Notes: generated by a model from the sequence alone, not told the origin. DNA of 16,120 nucleotides from an uncultured Chloroflexota bacterium (GCA_937927665.1 CALBRY010000391.1:1-16120), one strand, 5' to 3'. Shown: positions 1 to 7,624, counted from the stretch's first letter. Translations and numbers: made by a program.

Positions 1-458
1 AGATCGAGCGTGGATTCACCGACGCCGCCGCGCACATCGAGATCGATCGGGATGATGGGTGTCAAACCCACGTTCCAGCGTAGATTTTTCTTGCTGGCGA
101 TCCAGCCGAGCGCGCCCCGGAACCATTGTTTCGCGCCAGCCGCCTGACTGAGTGCGACCACGCGAGTTCCTTCGACATTTTCCGCGCTGAAGCGAATTTC
201 ACCGACGTAGACCACGTCCGCCGAAATCACCTGATCCGCTGCCGTGTCTGCCAGCGCTCTGATGTCCGCTTCGCCAACGCTCAAATCGATCCGCACATTC
301 GCCGCCGTTGCTCCGGCAACCGGCGCTTCAAAATGGCCGCTCTTGATTTCTTCTTCGGTGTTCGCACCGATGTCTTTGAAGAAATCGCGGATATCGCCGC
401 CCAGTTTCTCGAACGAGAAAGACCACTCGGTCTTGTAGTTCTTCTGTTTATCGTCCAT
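1..458 (-). CDS. Soluble toast-rack/LiaF-like protein, truncated by window edge
   Basis: The reading frame is open from an ATG at 458 to the window edge, giving 152 codons without a stop. The C-terminus lies outside. The N-terminus (MDDKQKNYKTEWSFSFEKLG) has no signal peptide or membrane helix, so the protein looks cytosolic. From about residue 50 it aligns by eye with the extramembrane part of the next gene upstream (549-1568): ANVRIDLSVGEADI against SAEIYLNGSVGELTV, and GLTPIIPIDLDVRGGVGES against SLTPNIPLDLQFSGSVGGS. That places it in the toast_rack/DUF2154 group related to the LiaF C-terminal domain. A purine-rich stretch GGGAGCAGG (467-475) precedes the ATG. It lies 90 bp behind the paralogue and is probably cotranscribed with it. 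The biochemical role of the family is unclear; LiaF proteins act in envelope-stress sensing. Family assignment is fairly sure, function is not. Confidence 0.72.
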   Translation of the reverse strand, partial: MDDKQKNYKTEWSFSFEKLGGDIRDFFKDIGANTEEEIKSGHFEAPVAGATAANVRIDLSVGEADIRALADTAADQVISADVVYVGEIRFSAENVEGTRVVALSQAAGAKQWFRGALGWIASKKNLRWNVGLTPIIPIDLDVRGGVGESTLD

Positions 459-548
459 GTGATTTGCCTGCTCCCTTTGCATGTAGGCTATTTGGTTATT
501 CGATTGAACCCTGCAATTGTTCAAAGTCTGGAATACTCATCACGGCAC

Positions 549-1568
549 TTAACGCAGGTTGACACCCCCAACGCCGCCGTTGATGTCCAGATCGTAGCGG
601 GCACTCTCGTCCGCTTCGGCGTAGGAATCCGATTCCCACACGCCGTGGTCATCGTCGCCGCTGGTACGTTCCAGCCAACCGGGAGCGCTCAAGTCGCCTA
701 ACCCGCCGTTAAATTCCACGCGCACAGGCGCATCATCGGGCAGATCGATCTCCAGTTCGCCAACGCCGCCGGATACGCGCATATCAAACGGTGAAGCGCT
801 GCTCGCGTTGATCTCGGTACGCCCAACACCGCCGTTGATCGACGCCTGATAGCGATCGCCGGACGCGGGAAGCGTAACATTGACTTCACCCACGCTGCCG
901 CTGAGGTTCAATTCGGCGATGGTCAATTCCGAGAGGTCAAGATTGCTGCCGCCGACACTGCCGCTGAACTGAAGATCAAGCGGTATATTCGGCGTCAAGC
1001 TGACGCGGGTAAACGCTTCCTGATTTTGGGTCGAGCCGAACCAACCGAAGAAATTAAAGTTGATCGTGGATGACCAGTCATAACCGAGCGTGGCGGCTTT
1101 CCGAGATTCGCCGCTTACATCAAAACTAACCGTGCCATAGTGGGCAGTATCGACCGTGATCAGATCATTCGAATCGGAGAGGGCGCTGACGGTGAGTTCA
1201 CCGACGGAACCGTTGAGATAGATTTCGGCGCTCGTGGCGTCACCAATCGGTTCGCTGAAAGTTTCGGTTACGAGTTCGGCGTTTGATGCCAGCCCGATCG
1301 AAGGACCGATGAACATGAGGACGATCAGCAATCCGACCGTGAACAGCCCGATCAACATGGAGAGTCCGCGCTGCCGTCCAAACAGCAGGTCAACGCCGAA
1401 CGCGACCAGAATAAGGGGCCACAATTTGCCGAGGACTGCAAAATTCGATGCTGTGAGAATTCCCGCTTGACCGAGCAGCCAGATCACGCCGACCGCGATG
1501 AGAATGAACGCCCAGATGGAAGGGGGGCGCGTAGTGGAATGAGGTGCGTCAACTTTCGTCTTTTCCAT
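549..1568 (-). CDS. Membrane protein with LiaF-like TM region and toast-rack beta domain
   Basis: A 339-residue protein. The ATG at 1568 is chosen over one 33 bases upstream because GAAAGG (1577-1582) sits 8 nt before it. Three hydrophobic segments occupy about residues 17-33, 49-64 and 69-91, resembling the LiaI/LiaF-like transmembrane unit (DUF5668). The positive residues in the N-tail and in the GRQRG loop predict an outside C-terminus. That part (about 95-339) is beta-rich and repeats a phi-x-G-(G/S)-V-G-x-phi motif at least seven times: NGSVGEL, SGSVGGS, SGSVGEV, NGGVGRT, SGGVGEL, NGGLGDL, NGGVGGV. This is the toast_rack/LiaF C-terminal pattern. LiaF relatives modulate cell-envelope stress signalling, but no histidine kinase or response regulator is seen here, so that role is only a family analogy. 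It is followed by a soluble paralogue (458-1). Confidence 0.8.
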   Translation of the reverse strand: MEKTKVDAPHSTTRPPSIWAFILIAVGVIWLLGQAGILTASNFAVLGKLWPLILVAFGVDLLFGRQRGLSMLIGLFTVGLLIVLMFIGPSIGLASNAELVTETFSEPIGDATSAEIYLNGSVGELTVSALSDSNDLITVDTAHYGTVSFDVSGESRKAATLGYDWSSTINFNFFGWFGSTQNQEAFTRVSLTPNIPLDLQFSGSVGGSNLDLSELTIAELNLSGSVGEVNVTLPASGDRYQASINGGVGRTEINASSASPFDMRVSGGVGELEIDLPDDAPVRVEFNGGLGDLSAPGWLERTSGDDDHGVWESDSYAEADESARYDLDINGGVGGVNLR

Positions 1569-1576
1569 GATGTGTG

Positions 1577-1582
1577 CCTTTC
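1577..1582 (-). promoter_or_regulatory. Shine-Dalgarno site fixing the toast-rack protein start
   Basis: GAAAGG on the minus strand, 8 nt before the ATG at 1568. The alternative upstream ATG (1601) has no comparable site, so the shorter start is preferred. Confidence 0.6.
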
Positions 1583-1648
1583 GCAAGCTGCATTTGCTCA
1601 CAAGTCATGAATATTTACGAAAAACGTTGCGGACAAGTTGCACGTTTC

Positions 1649-2863
1649 TTAGCGCCCGCTGCACATCGGGGGTCCTTCCGGCGGGTAAATCCAAACCCCG
1701 TTGAGTTCAGACTCCGCCGCCATCGCTTGATATTCGCGGTAGGTGGCGACAAGACTGTCGCAATCCCCTAAAATTTCGGCGGCTTGCCCCTGTAGATACC
1801 AGCATTCAAAGCGTCGTTCGCTGATCGGTACGTCTTGCATCACCTGAAGCGATGAGCATCGGTGCAGTGTATCCCGCGCCTGTTCAAAGCTGCCGATCAA
1901 GAAATATTCGCGCCCCAAACGATACCAACCTTCGGCATATGCGGCGGCGCGTTCGACAACCTGCGTGCAGTACATGATCGCCTGTTCGGATTCACGCAGC
2001 AGACTCGAAAGTTCACACAAACGAAGCCGCGCTTTCACGTTTTCCGGTTGAAGCGCCAGCACTTGATAATAGGCAACCGTCGCAGCATCGGCGTCACCAA
2101 TTTGGAGCGCATATAAGGCGCGCTCAAAATAGAACGAAACGATCTGCCCGTTCAGCCCGATCGCCTGCTCCACGGTTGCGATCGCGCCGGTGTAATCGCC
2201 CAGATCGCTTTGCGCGATCGCTAATGCGCGTAGGGCATCAATTTGAAATGTGCCACCCGCGTATGTGTGCGCGCTTTGTACGGCGAGTTCGCTTTCACGG
2301 CGGGCAATCGAGTAACTGCCAACGCCGCCATGCGCCAACCCCTGCGCGATCCGTGCCAGCGCATTTTCGGGATCAGCATCAAGGATTCGATCCGCGACTT
2401 CTGATGCTTCCACCGGATTCCCCGCCGCCGCCAGTGCGAACGCATACACCGCGCCGATGTCTCGATTGAGCGGATCGCCCCGTATCGCCGACGAAACCAG
2501 CTCAAGCGCGCTGTCACGGTCAATTGCGCGGTCGATCTCGCTGTAGCTCTGGTAAATCAACGCCCGCACCACCACTCCCAACATGCCCACATCAAGCGGA
2601 TTGGATGCCAGCGCCGCCCGCCCTAACTCGACTGCGCGCTCCAGATCGCCCGATCCAAACGCCCGCGCCGCCTGCCGCCGTATTTCTTCGTTATTCTCGC
2701 GCGCTGCGCCTTCATGAGACGCATCAAACCAACGGATAATCCGATTCGACGAGATTAGTCCGACGCCTAGAACAACGCCTAACACGATTACAAACGATAA
2801 GCAGCCGGAACGACGACGATAGCGACGAAACGACGGTCGTGAGGTGGTGCGAACAATACGCAT
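1649..2863 (-). CDS. Membrane-anchored TPR-repeat protein
   Basis: A 404-residue protein read from the ATG at 2863. The frame is open further upstream, but that extension crosses the predicted promoter (2902-2931) and lacks coding character. The N-terminus is Arg-rich (RRYRRRSG) and is followed by one hydrophobic helix at about residues 21-39, then some 350 residues of helical repeats. Typical TPR features are visible: a GDLERAVELGRAALASNPLD block, an LGDYTGAIATVEQAIGLNG block, a GDADAATVAYYQVLALQPEN block and a GSFEQARDTLHRC block. By the positive-inside rule the repeats face outside the membrane. TPRs are protein-protein scaffolds; no enzymatic domain is visible. A weak GGGA site lies about 10 nt before the start. 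It ends 80 bp before the toast-rack membrane gene on the same strand, so the two may share a transcript and work at the envelope (inference). Confidence 0.78.
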   Translation of the reverse strand: MRIVRTTSRPSFRRYRRRSGCLSFVIVLGVVLGVGLISSNRIIRWFDASHEGAARENNEEIRRQAARAFGSGDLERAVELGRAALASNPLDVGMLGVVVRALIYQSYSEIDRAIDRDSALELVSSAIRGDPLNRDIGAVYAFALAAAGNPVEASEVADRILDADPENALARIAQGLAHGGVGSYSIARRESELAVQSAHTYAGGTFQIDALRALAIAQSDLGDYTGAIATVEQAIGLNGQIVSFYFERALYALQIGDADAATVAYYQVLALQPENVKARLRLCELSSLLRESEQAIMYCTQVVERAAAYAEGWYRLGREYFLIGSFEQARDTLHRCSSLQVMQDVPISERRFECWYLQGQAAEILGDCDSLVATYREYQAMAAESELNGVWIYPPEGPPMCSGR

Positions 2864-2901
2864 GATGTGGTTGTTTTCCCATGTGGGCTGCGGTGATTGC
2901 A

Positions 2902-2931
2902 AGTGTAACACAGCGCCCATCAAGGGGACAA
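2902..2931 (-). promoter_or_regulatory. Predicted sigma70-type promoter of the TPR gene
   Basis: On the minus strand, TTGTCC (2931-2926), an 18-nt spacer, then an extended -10 element TGT-TACACT (-10 hexamer 2907-2902). This would start transcription roughly 30 nt before the ATG at 2863. Judged by consensus similarity only. Confidence 0.45.
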
Positions 2932-2997
2932 TAAACGCATATCGGGAATTCTTTTCATGTAGAATGCGCGGAGATGAGGGTGACAACCGTCATCATG

Positions 2998-4485
2998 TCA
3001 ACTGGTCAAACGCGCCAACACAAGGATGAAATTTCCGCGTGTGGTGAGCGACTCTTCGCCGCTAAAACGGCTGGCGCGAATGTAATATAACCCGGTCGCG
3101 GGCAGTGTATAACGTTCGATGCGCGCATCCTGTCCGTTGCCGCTATCGTCATCGCTGATGAGCAGGGCTTGATCGGCGTTTAGCAGCGCGAGTAAGGGAT
3201 CAAGATCGCCATCGGCACGGCTCATGCTGACGGTGATCGCATCCCCTTCGCGCCCATAGAAGGCGTATAGAATTTCGGGCGAGTCGTCGTCGATTCGTCC
3301 GGTGATGGTGCTGCCGTAGCTCAAGCGAAGCGCCCCCGCCGCGATCGATTCGAAGATGCTCCCGGCACTGCTCACACTCAGGGTAAAGCGCCCTTCGGTG
3401 ACGCCTTCGGCACGCTGATAGCGGGTTGCGATCACGATATAGCGCCCATCACGCGGCAGGACAAAATCGCGGATGGCGCTGTTTTGACCGCCGCCGCCGT
3501 CGTCATCCGAAGCAAGCTCGTTGATGTTGGTATCTGTCAGCACAACAAACGTATCGAGATTGCCCCCGGAACGGCTCATCGTGATGCTGACGATCTCATC
3601 GCGCCGCCCTTCAAACTCAAAGAATACGGCGGGGCGATCGTTGGTGAGTTCACCTTCAATGGGGGCATCCAACGTGAGCGGAATTGCAAACTGCGCGGTT
3701 GTGCCGAGTCCGCTCTGCGCCGCTGTTTCGAGCGTCAACACAAATGATCCGCGCGATCGTCCGGCGGCTTGCCCGAAACGTGACGCGACAATCGCATACA
3801 TGCCGTCATCCTCAATCGACAGCGCGACGATCTGCGCGTCGAGTGATCCCGCACCGATTACGTCGTCGTTTTCCGCGATGACGATCCCTTGACTGTTGAC
3901 CACTTGAAGAAACGCATCGAGATCGCCGCTCACACGCTGCATTCGAATCGAGATCGCGTCCCCGCGTGTGGCACGAAAACTGTAATATACCTGCGGCGTC
4001 ATATCGGTGATCGCGTTGTAGACCGTATCGCCATAGCGGAGTGCGCTGCCGCTGGCGAACGATACCCCTTCACGGCTGATTCGCAGATCGTAACTGCCGC
4101 CGGTTGTGCCCAAGCCGTAGCCGAATCGTCCAACGACAACATAATAACGAGCGCTGCGCGGCAGTCGCACGTACTCCAGCCGCAGATCACGCCCTGCGCC
4201 GCCGTCATCGCGGACAGCAAGGGCATTTCCCGCGTCATCGATCACGGTGAGAATGGGATCAAGATCGCCGTCGGTGATATTCAGCGTGACGGTGATGACT
4301 TCGCCGCGTCCGCCGTCAAATTCATACGCGGCGCGCGGCGCGTCGTCGCTGATTGTGCCGCTTGCGGTGACGCCGAACACTAAGACGCCGCGCACATCCT
4401 CTTGAGCGTCCGCCGCTGGGATAAAGACAAGGAGAGAAAAGAAAAACAAGTGAACGCAAAGATACTGCCGGAGTCTTTGCGCCAT
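2998..4485 (-). CDS. Secreted protein with four PPC-type beta-sandwich domains
   Basis: A 495-residue protein read from the ATG at 4485, which begins a convincing signal peptide: RQ-containing n-region, LFFFSLLVF core, and cleavage after ADA at about residue 27. Longer in-frame starts at 4530 and 4551 would overlap the upstream gene and bury the signal peptide. The mature part is four tandem modules of roughly 110-120 residues. Each resembles the bacterial pre-peptidase C-terminal (PPC) fold: a hydrophobic strand, then GDLDPxL or GxLDxFL, then an Asp-rich turn (DDGG, NDD, DDDGG, DDDSG), then LPxxGxYYVxxxRF. Such domains usually accompany secreted peptidases; no catalytic domain is present, so an adhesive or carbohydrate/ion-binding role is only a guess. 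The first 11 codons and the start codon lie inside a copy of an interspersed repeat (4453-4507). It is third behind surE and the DUF4037 gene. Confidence 0.78.
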   Translation of the reverse strand: MAQRLRQYLCVHLFFFSLLVFIPAADAQEDVRGVLVFGVTASGTISDDAPRAAYEFDGGRGEVITVTLNITDGDLDPILTVIDDAGNALAVRDDGGAGRDLRLEYVRLPRSARYYVVVGRFGYGLGTTGGSYDLRISREGVSFASGSALRYGDTVYNAITDMTPQVYYSFRATRGDAISIRMQRVSGDLDAFLQVVNSQGIVIAENDDVIGAGSLDAQIVALSIEDDGMYAIVASRFGQAAGRSRGSFVLTLETAAQSGLGTTAQFAIPLTLDAPIEGELTNDRPAVFFEFEGRRDEIVSITMSRSGGNLDTFVVLTDTNINELASDDDGGGGQNSAIRDFVLPRDGRYIVIATRYQRAEGVTEGRFTLSVSSAGSIFESIAAGALRLSYGSTITGRIDDDSPEILYAFYGREGDAITVSMSRADGDLDPLLALLNADQALLISDDDSGNGQDARIERYTLPATGLYYIRASRFSGEESLTTRGNFILVLARLTS

Positions 4486-4507
4486 TGCGCCTTTGTGCCT
4501 TTGCGTT
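4453..4507. repeat. AACGCAAAG inverted-repeat element, copy A
   Basis: A 55-bp element with perfect 9-bp ends, AACGCAAAG (4453-4461) and CTTTGCGTT (4499-4507), and internal CTTTGCGCC and GCGCCTTTG motifs. The same vocabulary recurs at 5656-5711 and 7681-7723. This copy overlaps the translation start of the PPC protein, whereas the other two are intergenic. Such GCAAAGGCGCAAAG-type repeats are known to me from several bacterial phyla, but I have not matched this one to a named family. Confidence 0.65.
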
Positions 4508-4522
4508 GAAGTTCTTTCGCTC

Positions 4523-5614
4523 TTATGCATACAGCGCCCTGATCGCCTCACGGTTAGAGAGATTATCCCGGAAATCGGTGCTGTCGCTCAATTGATCGAT
4601 GCTGCCCATCCGCGTTCGTGCGGCGATCCGTTGGACTTCAGGATCGGTGATGCATGCGATCAGCGCGTCCGCGAACTGCTCCCCGTGAATCACCTGATAG
4701 GGGCGACCATGAAATGATGAGACATGCGTCTGCATAGGATCGGTCAGTTTCAGCGCGTTGTGCATTTCCGCGAGGATATGATACGCCTGAGCAAGTGCCG
4801 CTTCGCGTTCGTGCCAATCGGCGGCTTTGATGACCGTACTCAGAATCGGAGTCAGCGATTGGGCGGCGCGCAGCCGAGCAAACGCTGTGCCGAACCATTT
4901 CGGATACGGAGCGTAAACACGCTCCATCAAGAAACACAGCATCATCACATCACGCGCCAGCCGTGCGGCGATCACCTGTGAGCCGAGATCATCGCCCACA
5001 TCGCCACAGCGCCCGACGAACGGTTCTTCTTGACCGATGCGCGCCCATCCTGCCGCCAATAAGTACAACCACACGTCATGCGGAAAGTATGCCAACCGCG
5101 ACCGAATCGGCTCAAGTTCGCCTAAGCCGCTGTGCCAAACACCGCCCGCCGTCAGCGCTCGTAAACGCTGCTGCGGAAATGTCAGCCAATCGATAGGTTC
5201 AAGCGGCGTGTTGATGTCCCATGCGAGCGCGCCGCGCATGAAATCGCGGATCGTCGTGATCGTGATCAGGTGATCGACTTCGCCTTCGGTTTTATCAGGA
5301 TCAAATAGGCGGACATGCGGCTCACCGGGGGCGACTTTCATGCTGGTGGGATAATCGCGGAAACGAAACGGCAAATTCTGGCGGAGTGCGGTATCGATCA
5401 GCGGTGCGTGATCGGCATCGGAAAAGAACAGGAATACCCGGCATCCCCAATGATGATCGGTTGAACGCTCGGTATCGAACCCCAGGACTTCTGAACCAGC
5501 GCCGATCAGCGCGGCATCGTACCGGAGCGCGGGAAAGCGCGCATCAAGGATCGGCTTGACGGCTTCGATGAAGAATAAACGAGAGAGTTCAAGACCGGGG
5601 ATAAATGCTGGCAT
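4523..5614 (-). CDS. DUF4037 protein, nucleotidyltransferase-like
   Basis: A 363-residue protein from the ATG at 5614; an ATG seven codons upstream (5635) is also possible, and neither has a strong Shine-Dalgarno site. The N-terminal FIPGLELSRLFF opening and the motif GAGSEVLGFDTERSTDHHWG (about residues 38-57) are typical of DUF4037 proteins, whose N-terminal part resembles the nucleotidyltransferase fold (GS, then Asp-rich motif). The segment that often reads DHDWG reads DHHWG here, so one possible metal ligand is a His. The C-terminal half is helical. The substrate of the family is unknown to me; comparison with aminoglycoside-type or minimal nucleotidyltransferases is possible but unproven. 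It lies downstream of surE with a repeat hairpin between them, and its stop is 37 bp upstream of the PPC gene start. Confidence 0.78.
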   Translation of the reverse strand: MPAFIPGLELSRLFFIEAVKPILDARFPALRYDAALIGAGSEVLGFDTERSTDHHWGCRVFLFFSDADHAPLIDTALRQNLPFRFRDYPTSMKVAPGEPHVRLFDPDKTEGEVDHLITITTIRDFMRGALAWDINTPLEPIDWLTFPQQRLRALTAGGVWHSGLGELEPIRSRLAYFPHDVWLYLLAAGWARIGQEEPFVGRCGDVGDDLGSQVIAARLARDVMMLCFLMERVYAPYPKWFGTAFARLRAAQSLTPILSTVIKAADWHEREAALAQAYHILAEMHNALKLTDPMQTHVSSFHGRPYQVIHGEQFADALIACITDPEVQRIAARTRMGSIDQLSDSTDFRDNLSNREAIRALYA

Positions 5615-5655
5615 GAGAAAGACTTCATCGCACATGGGACAATGCGAAGAACTTT

Positions 5656-5711
5656 AACGCAAAGACGCGAAGGCGCAAAGGCGCTGAGAACTGCTTTGCG
5701 CCTTCACGTTT
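5656..5711. repeat. AACGCAAAG inverted-repeat element, copy B (strong hairpin)
   Basis: It begins AACGCAAAGACGCG and folds into a long hairpin. Positions 5663-5680 pair with 5694-5711 with one mismatch and one G-T pair, around a 13-nt loop. The inner arms GGCGCAAAG / CTTTGCGCC are perfect. It lies between surE (stop at 5723) and the DUF4037 gene. In RNA it could act as a stabilising or attenuating hairpin; no T-tract follows, so it is not a classical terminator. It shares its core with the copies at 4453-4507 and 7681-7723. Confidence 0.7.
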
Positions 5712-5722
5712 ATGCCATCATG

Positions 5723-6643
5723 TTATTCACCGGGGGCGCTGGCGACGGATTTCTTGCGGCGTGTTTGTCGTGCCAGTTTTTCAACTTTGTCATCGCCGTT
5801 GACATGCGGTGCTGCGCCGTTGTTGGGATAATGTGCCGCGCCGCTGATGATCTGCGCGAGACGGTGGGTATCCGTGCGCGAACTGAGATCCAGACTGAGC
5901 GGCGTCACACTGACTTTGCCTTCCTGAAGCAGACAGAATACATCGCTGTCCGGCTCTGCCACCGAGGGGTCTGTATCCAAGCGATACCCCATGCGCCCAA
6001 TCTCGTTGAGGGCGACACGTTCAGGACGGGTGGGCCAGTACACGCGGCGGCGGCTTACACGGGTGATTTTCCACTCGGTTTCGAACGTCGCATCGCGGGG
6101 GACATCTATTTTCAGCACATCGACATCATCCGGACGACGGTTGAACATCACCCATTCGCCAAACATGCGGGTGAAGTGCGCCGCTGCCGTAAAATCGACA
6201 TCATTGGAGTAGGTTAGGTGCAGATCGGTCGGGGTTTGCTGGCTTACCGCAAGCGCGGGGATGCCTAAGCTCGACGCTTCGAGCGCCGCGCCAACCGTCC
6301 CGCTGATCGTGACACCGTTTCCTAGATTATCGCCGTAGTTGATTCCGCTCACACACAGAGACGGTTTGCGATCTGCCAGTTCAAACACCGCGTGTTGAAC
6401 CGCTTGGGCAGGTGTGCCATCAACAGCATAGACAAGGTGTGTTTCGCCCTTGATGACCATCTCGCGTTCATAAATGCGCCCCTCGCTGGTAACGGGCAAA
6501 CTGCGTCCCGTCCCGCTTTGCTGCTCACGCGGGGCGACAACGAGGAGATCCGCCAAGTCGCTGAACGCTTCGACTGCTGCCCACAAACCGGGGCTGGCGA
6601 TTCCGTCGTCGTTGGTAAAGAGAACTAAGGGTCGGTCAGACAT
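5723..6643 (-). CDS. surE: 5'/3'-nucleotidase SurE
   Basis: A 306-residue protein of the SurE family. SurE is a metal-dependent phosphatase that removes phosphate from 5'- or 3'-nucleoside monophosphates, with additional exopolyphosphatase activity in some members, and it acts in the cytosol. The hallmark segments are present: TNDDG near the N-terminus (metal-binding D12 and D13), APREQQSGTGRS (S43), VDGTPAQAV, and SGINYGDNLG (N102). SISGTVGAA-like VTISGTVGAA and GIPALAVS follow. It is longer than the usual 250-270 residues because of a basic and polar C-terminal tail ending near RRKKSVASAPGE, which looks disordered. The ATG at 6643 has only a weak Shine-Dalgarno site, but the family motif begins at residue 6. 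A good promoter lies about 45 bp upstream (6688-6715). It is the first gene of a possible surE, DUF4037, PPC transcription unit. Confidence 0.95.
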   Translation of the reverse strand: MSDRPLVLFTNDDGIASPGLWAAVEAFSDLADLLVVAPREQQSGTGRSLPVTSEGRIYEREMVIKGETHLVYAVDGTPAQAVQHAVFELADRKPSLCVSGINYGDNLGNGVTISGTVGAALEASSLGIPALAVSQQTPTDLHLTYSNDVDFTAAAHFTRMFGEWVMFNRRPDDVDVLKIDVPRDATFETEWKITRVSRRRVYWPTRPERVALNEIGRMGYRLDTDPSVAEPDSDVFCLLQEGKVSVTPLSLDLSSRTDTHRLAQIISGAAHYPNNGAAPHVNGDDKVEKLARQTRRKKSVASAPGE

Positions 6644-6687
6644 TTCACAGTACTTTCGTTACAGTCTCGTTTCGGACTCGTTTAATC

Positions 6688-6715
6688 ATCATATCATTAA
6701 GAAATGCATGATCAA
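6688..6715 (-). promoter_or_regulatory. Predicted sigma70-type promoter of surE
   Basis: On the minus strand, TTGATC (6715-6710), a 16-nt spacer, then TGA-TATGAT (extended -10; hexamer 6693-6688). It sits in an AT-rich patch that stands out from the surrounding DNA and would give a leader of roughly 40 nt before the surE ATG. Confidence 0.55.
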
Positions 6716-6750
6716 GTAGGCAAGACAAGACTTAAAGACACTCATACAGA

Positions 6751-6780
6751 AGATTAATGTATCGCGTCGCATGTTAATCT
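6751..6780 (-). terminator. Candidate hairpin at the 3' end of the DMT permease gene
   Basis: Perfect 7-bp arms AGATTAA (6751-6757) and TTAATCT (6774-6780), with further G-T/A-T pairing inward. It overlaps the permease stop codon and is followed on the minus strand by a modestly T-rich TCTTCTGT. The stem is AT-rich, so strength is doubtful. Confidence 0.35.
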
Positions 6781-7624
6781 AGGCGACGATGAGCAGAATA
6801 GCGATCAGCGCGGCGGCGATCCCGATCCACTGAACGCGGCGGATACGCTCTTTGAGTATCAGCGCGGCAAGCGTGATCGTCGCGGCGGGGTACATGGACG
6901 ACAGCACGGCGGCAACGTCAGGGCGTCCGAGATGCGCCGCTGTCACAAAGAAGGCATTCCCGCCCGAATCAAGCATTCCACCCAGCACGATGAACAAAAC
7001 GGAGCGCTTCGAATCGATTTTAAGCGGCGTGCGTGTGATTAACACGAACAAACCGATCAGAATCACAGTGGTGGTACGTGCTGCCGCCAGCGGAAAAAAC
7101 GTCGCGTTTTCGCTGCCGCGCACGAAGAACAGAAACGCCGTCCCGAAAGCCGTCCCCGCGATGATCGGGAGAAGAATCGCGCGGCGGTCGATGTGTCCGC
7201 TGGTTGGTGACTGTGCGACCAACCACACCGCGACCAAGCCGACCGCGAAACCGATCAGGGTCAGCATGTCCGGCAGTCCTTGACTGATCGCCGTGAAAAT
7301 TACCGGAAGCGCGGAGGTGATCACCCCGGCGATCGGCGCGGTAACGCCCATATGCCCAAGTGAAAGCGAGCGGTACAACGCCAGCAGCCCGATCAAGCCA
7401 ATCGTGCCGCCAATCGCGGCATACACAAGGTCTTCGGCGGGCGGCATCACTTCGCCGCTGATCAGCCCGATCGACAGGTAAAGTATCAACCCGGTGAACT
7501 GCGAGAGGATCACAACCGCGTATAGGCTGTTGTTTTTGCTGTTGAATCCGCCGGTGAAGTCACCCGATCCATAACAGACAGCGGAGAGCAGTCCGTAGAC
7601 CGCGCCGAGGAGCTCAGAACTCAT
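6779..7624 (-). CDS. DMT superfamily (EamA-type) permease
   Basis: A 281-residue integral membrane protein with about ten hydrophobic helices arranged as two EamA halves (about 1-137 and 150-281). Recognisable family features are the N-terminal GLLSAVCYGSGDF, the end of the first half PIAGVITSALPVIFTA, and in the second half the AAHLGRPDVAAVLSSMYPAATI-type segment followed by a KERI loop and a final helix. EamA proteins export or import small metabolites (amino acids, nucleobases, amines); the substrate cannot be read from sequence. The ATG at 7624 has a very good Shine-Dalgarno site, AGAGGT (7630-7635), 5 nt away. It is transcribed divergently from rbsK, and the 151-bp divergent region carries repeat copy C. 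Downstream it ends 135 bp before surE, which has its own promoter, so it is probably monocistronic. Confidence 0.88.
   Translation of the reverse strand: MSSELLGAVYGLLSAVCYGSGDFTGGFNSKNNSLYAVVILSQFTGLILYLSIGLISGEVMPPAEDLVYAAIGGTIGLIGLLALYRSLSLGHMGVTAPIAGVITSALPVIFTAISQGLPDMLTLIGFAVGLVAVWLVAQSPTSGHIDRRAILLPIIAGTAFGTAFLFFVRGSENATFFPLAAARTTTVILIGLFVLITRTPLKIDSKRSVLFIVLGGMLDSGGNAFFVTAAHLGRPDVAAVLSSMYPAATITLAALILKERIRRVQWIGIAAALIAILLIVA

Noticed and set aside
504..524. Inverted repeat TTGAAC...GTTCAA between the two toast-rack genes
   Set aside because: Six-bp arms in a short gap, no T-tract and no second copy seen; could be chance.
126..701. 191-codon plus-strand frame
   Set aside because: It spans the gap between two minus-strand toast-rack genes whose homology to each other establishes the minus strand as coding.
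2973..2994. Small hairpin GATGA...TCATC after the PPC gene
   Set aside because: Five-bp stem with a 12-nt loop; not convincing as a terminator.
3889..4383. 164-codon plus-strand frame
   Set aside because: Shadow of the tetra-PPC gene; no recognisable domain and no ribosome-binding site noticed.
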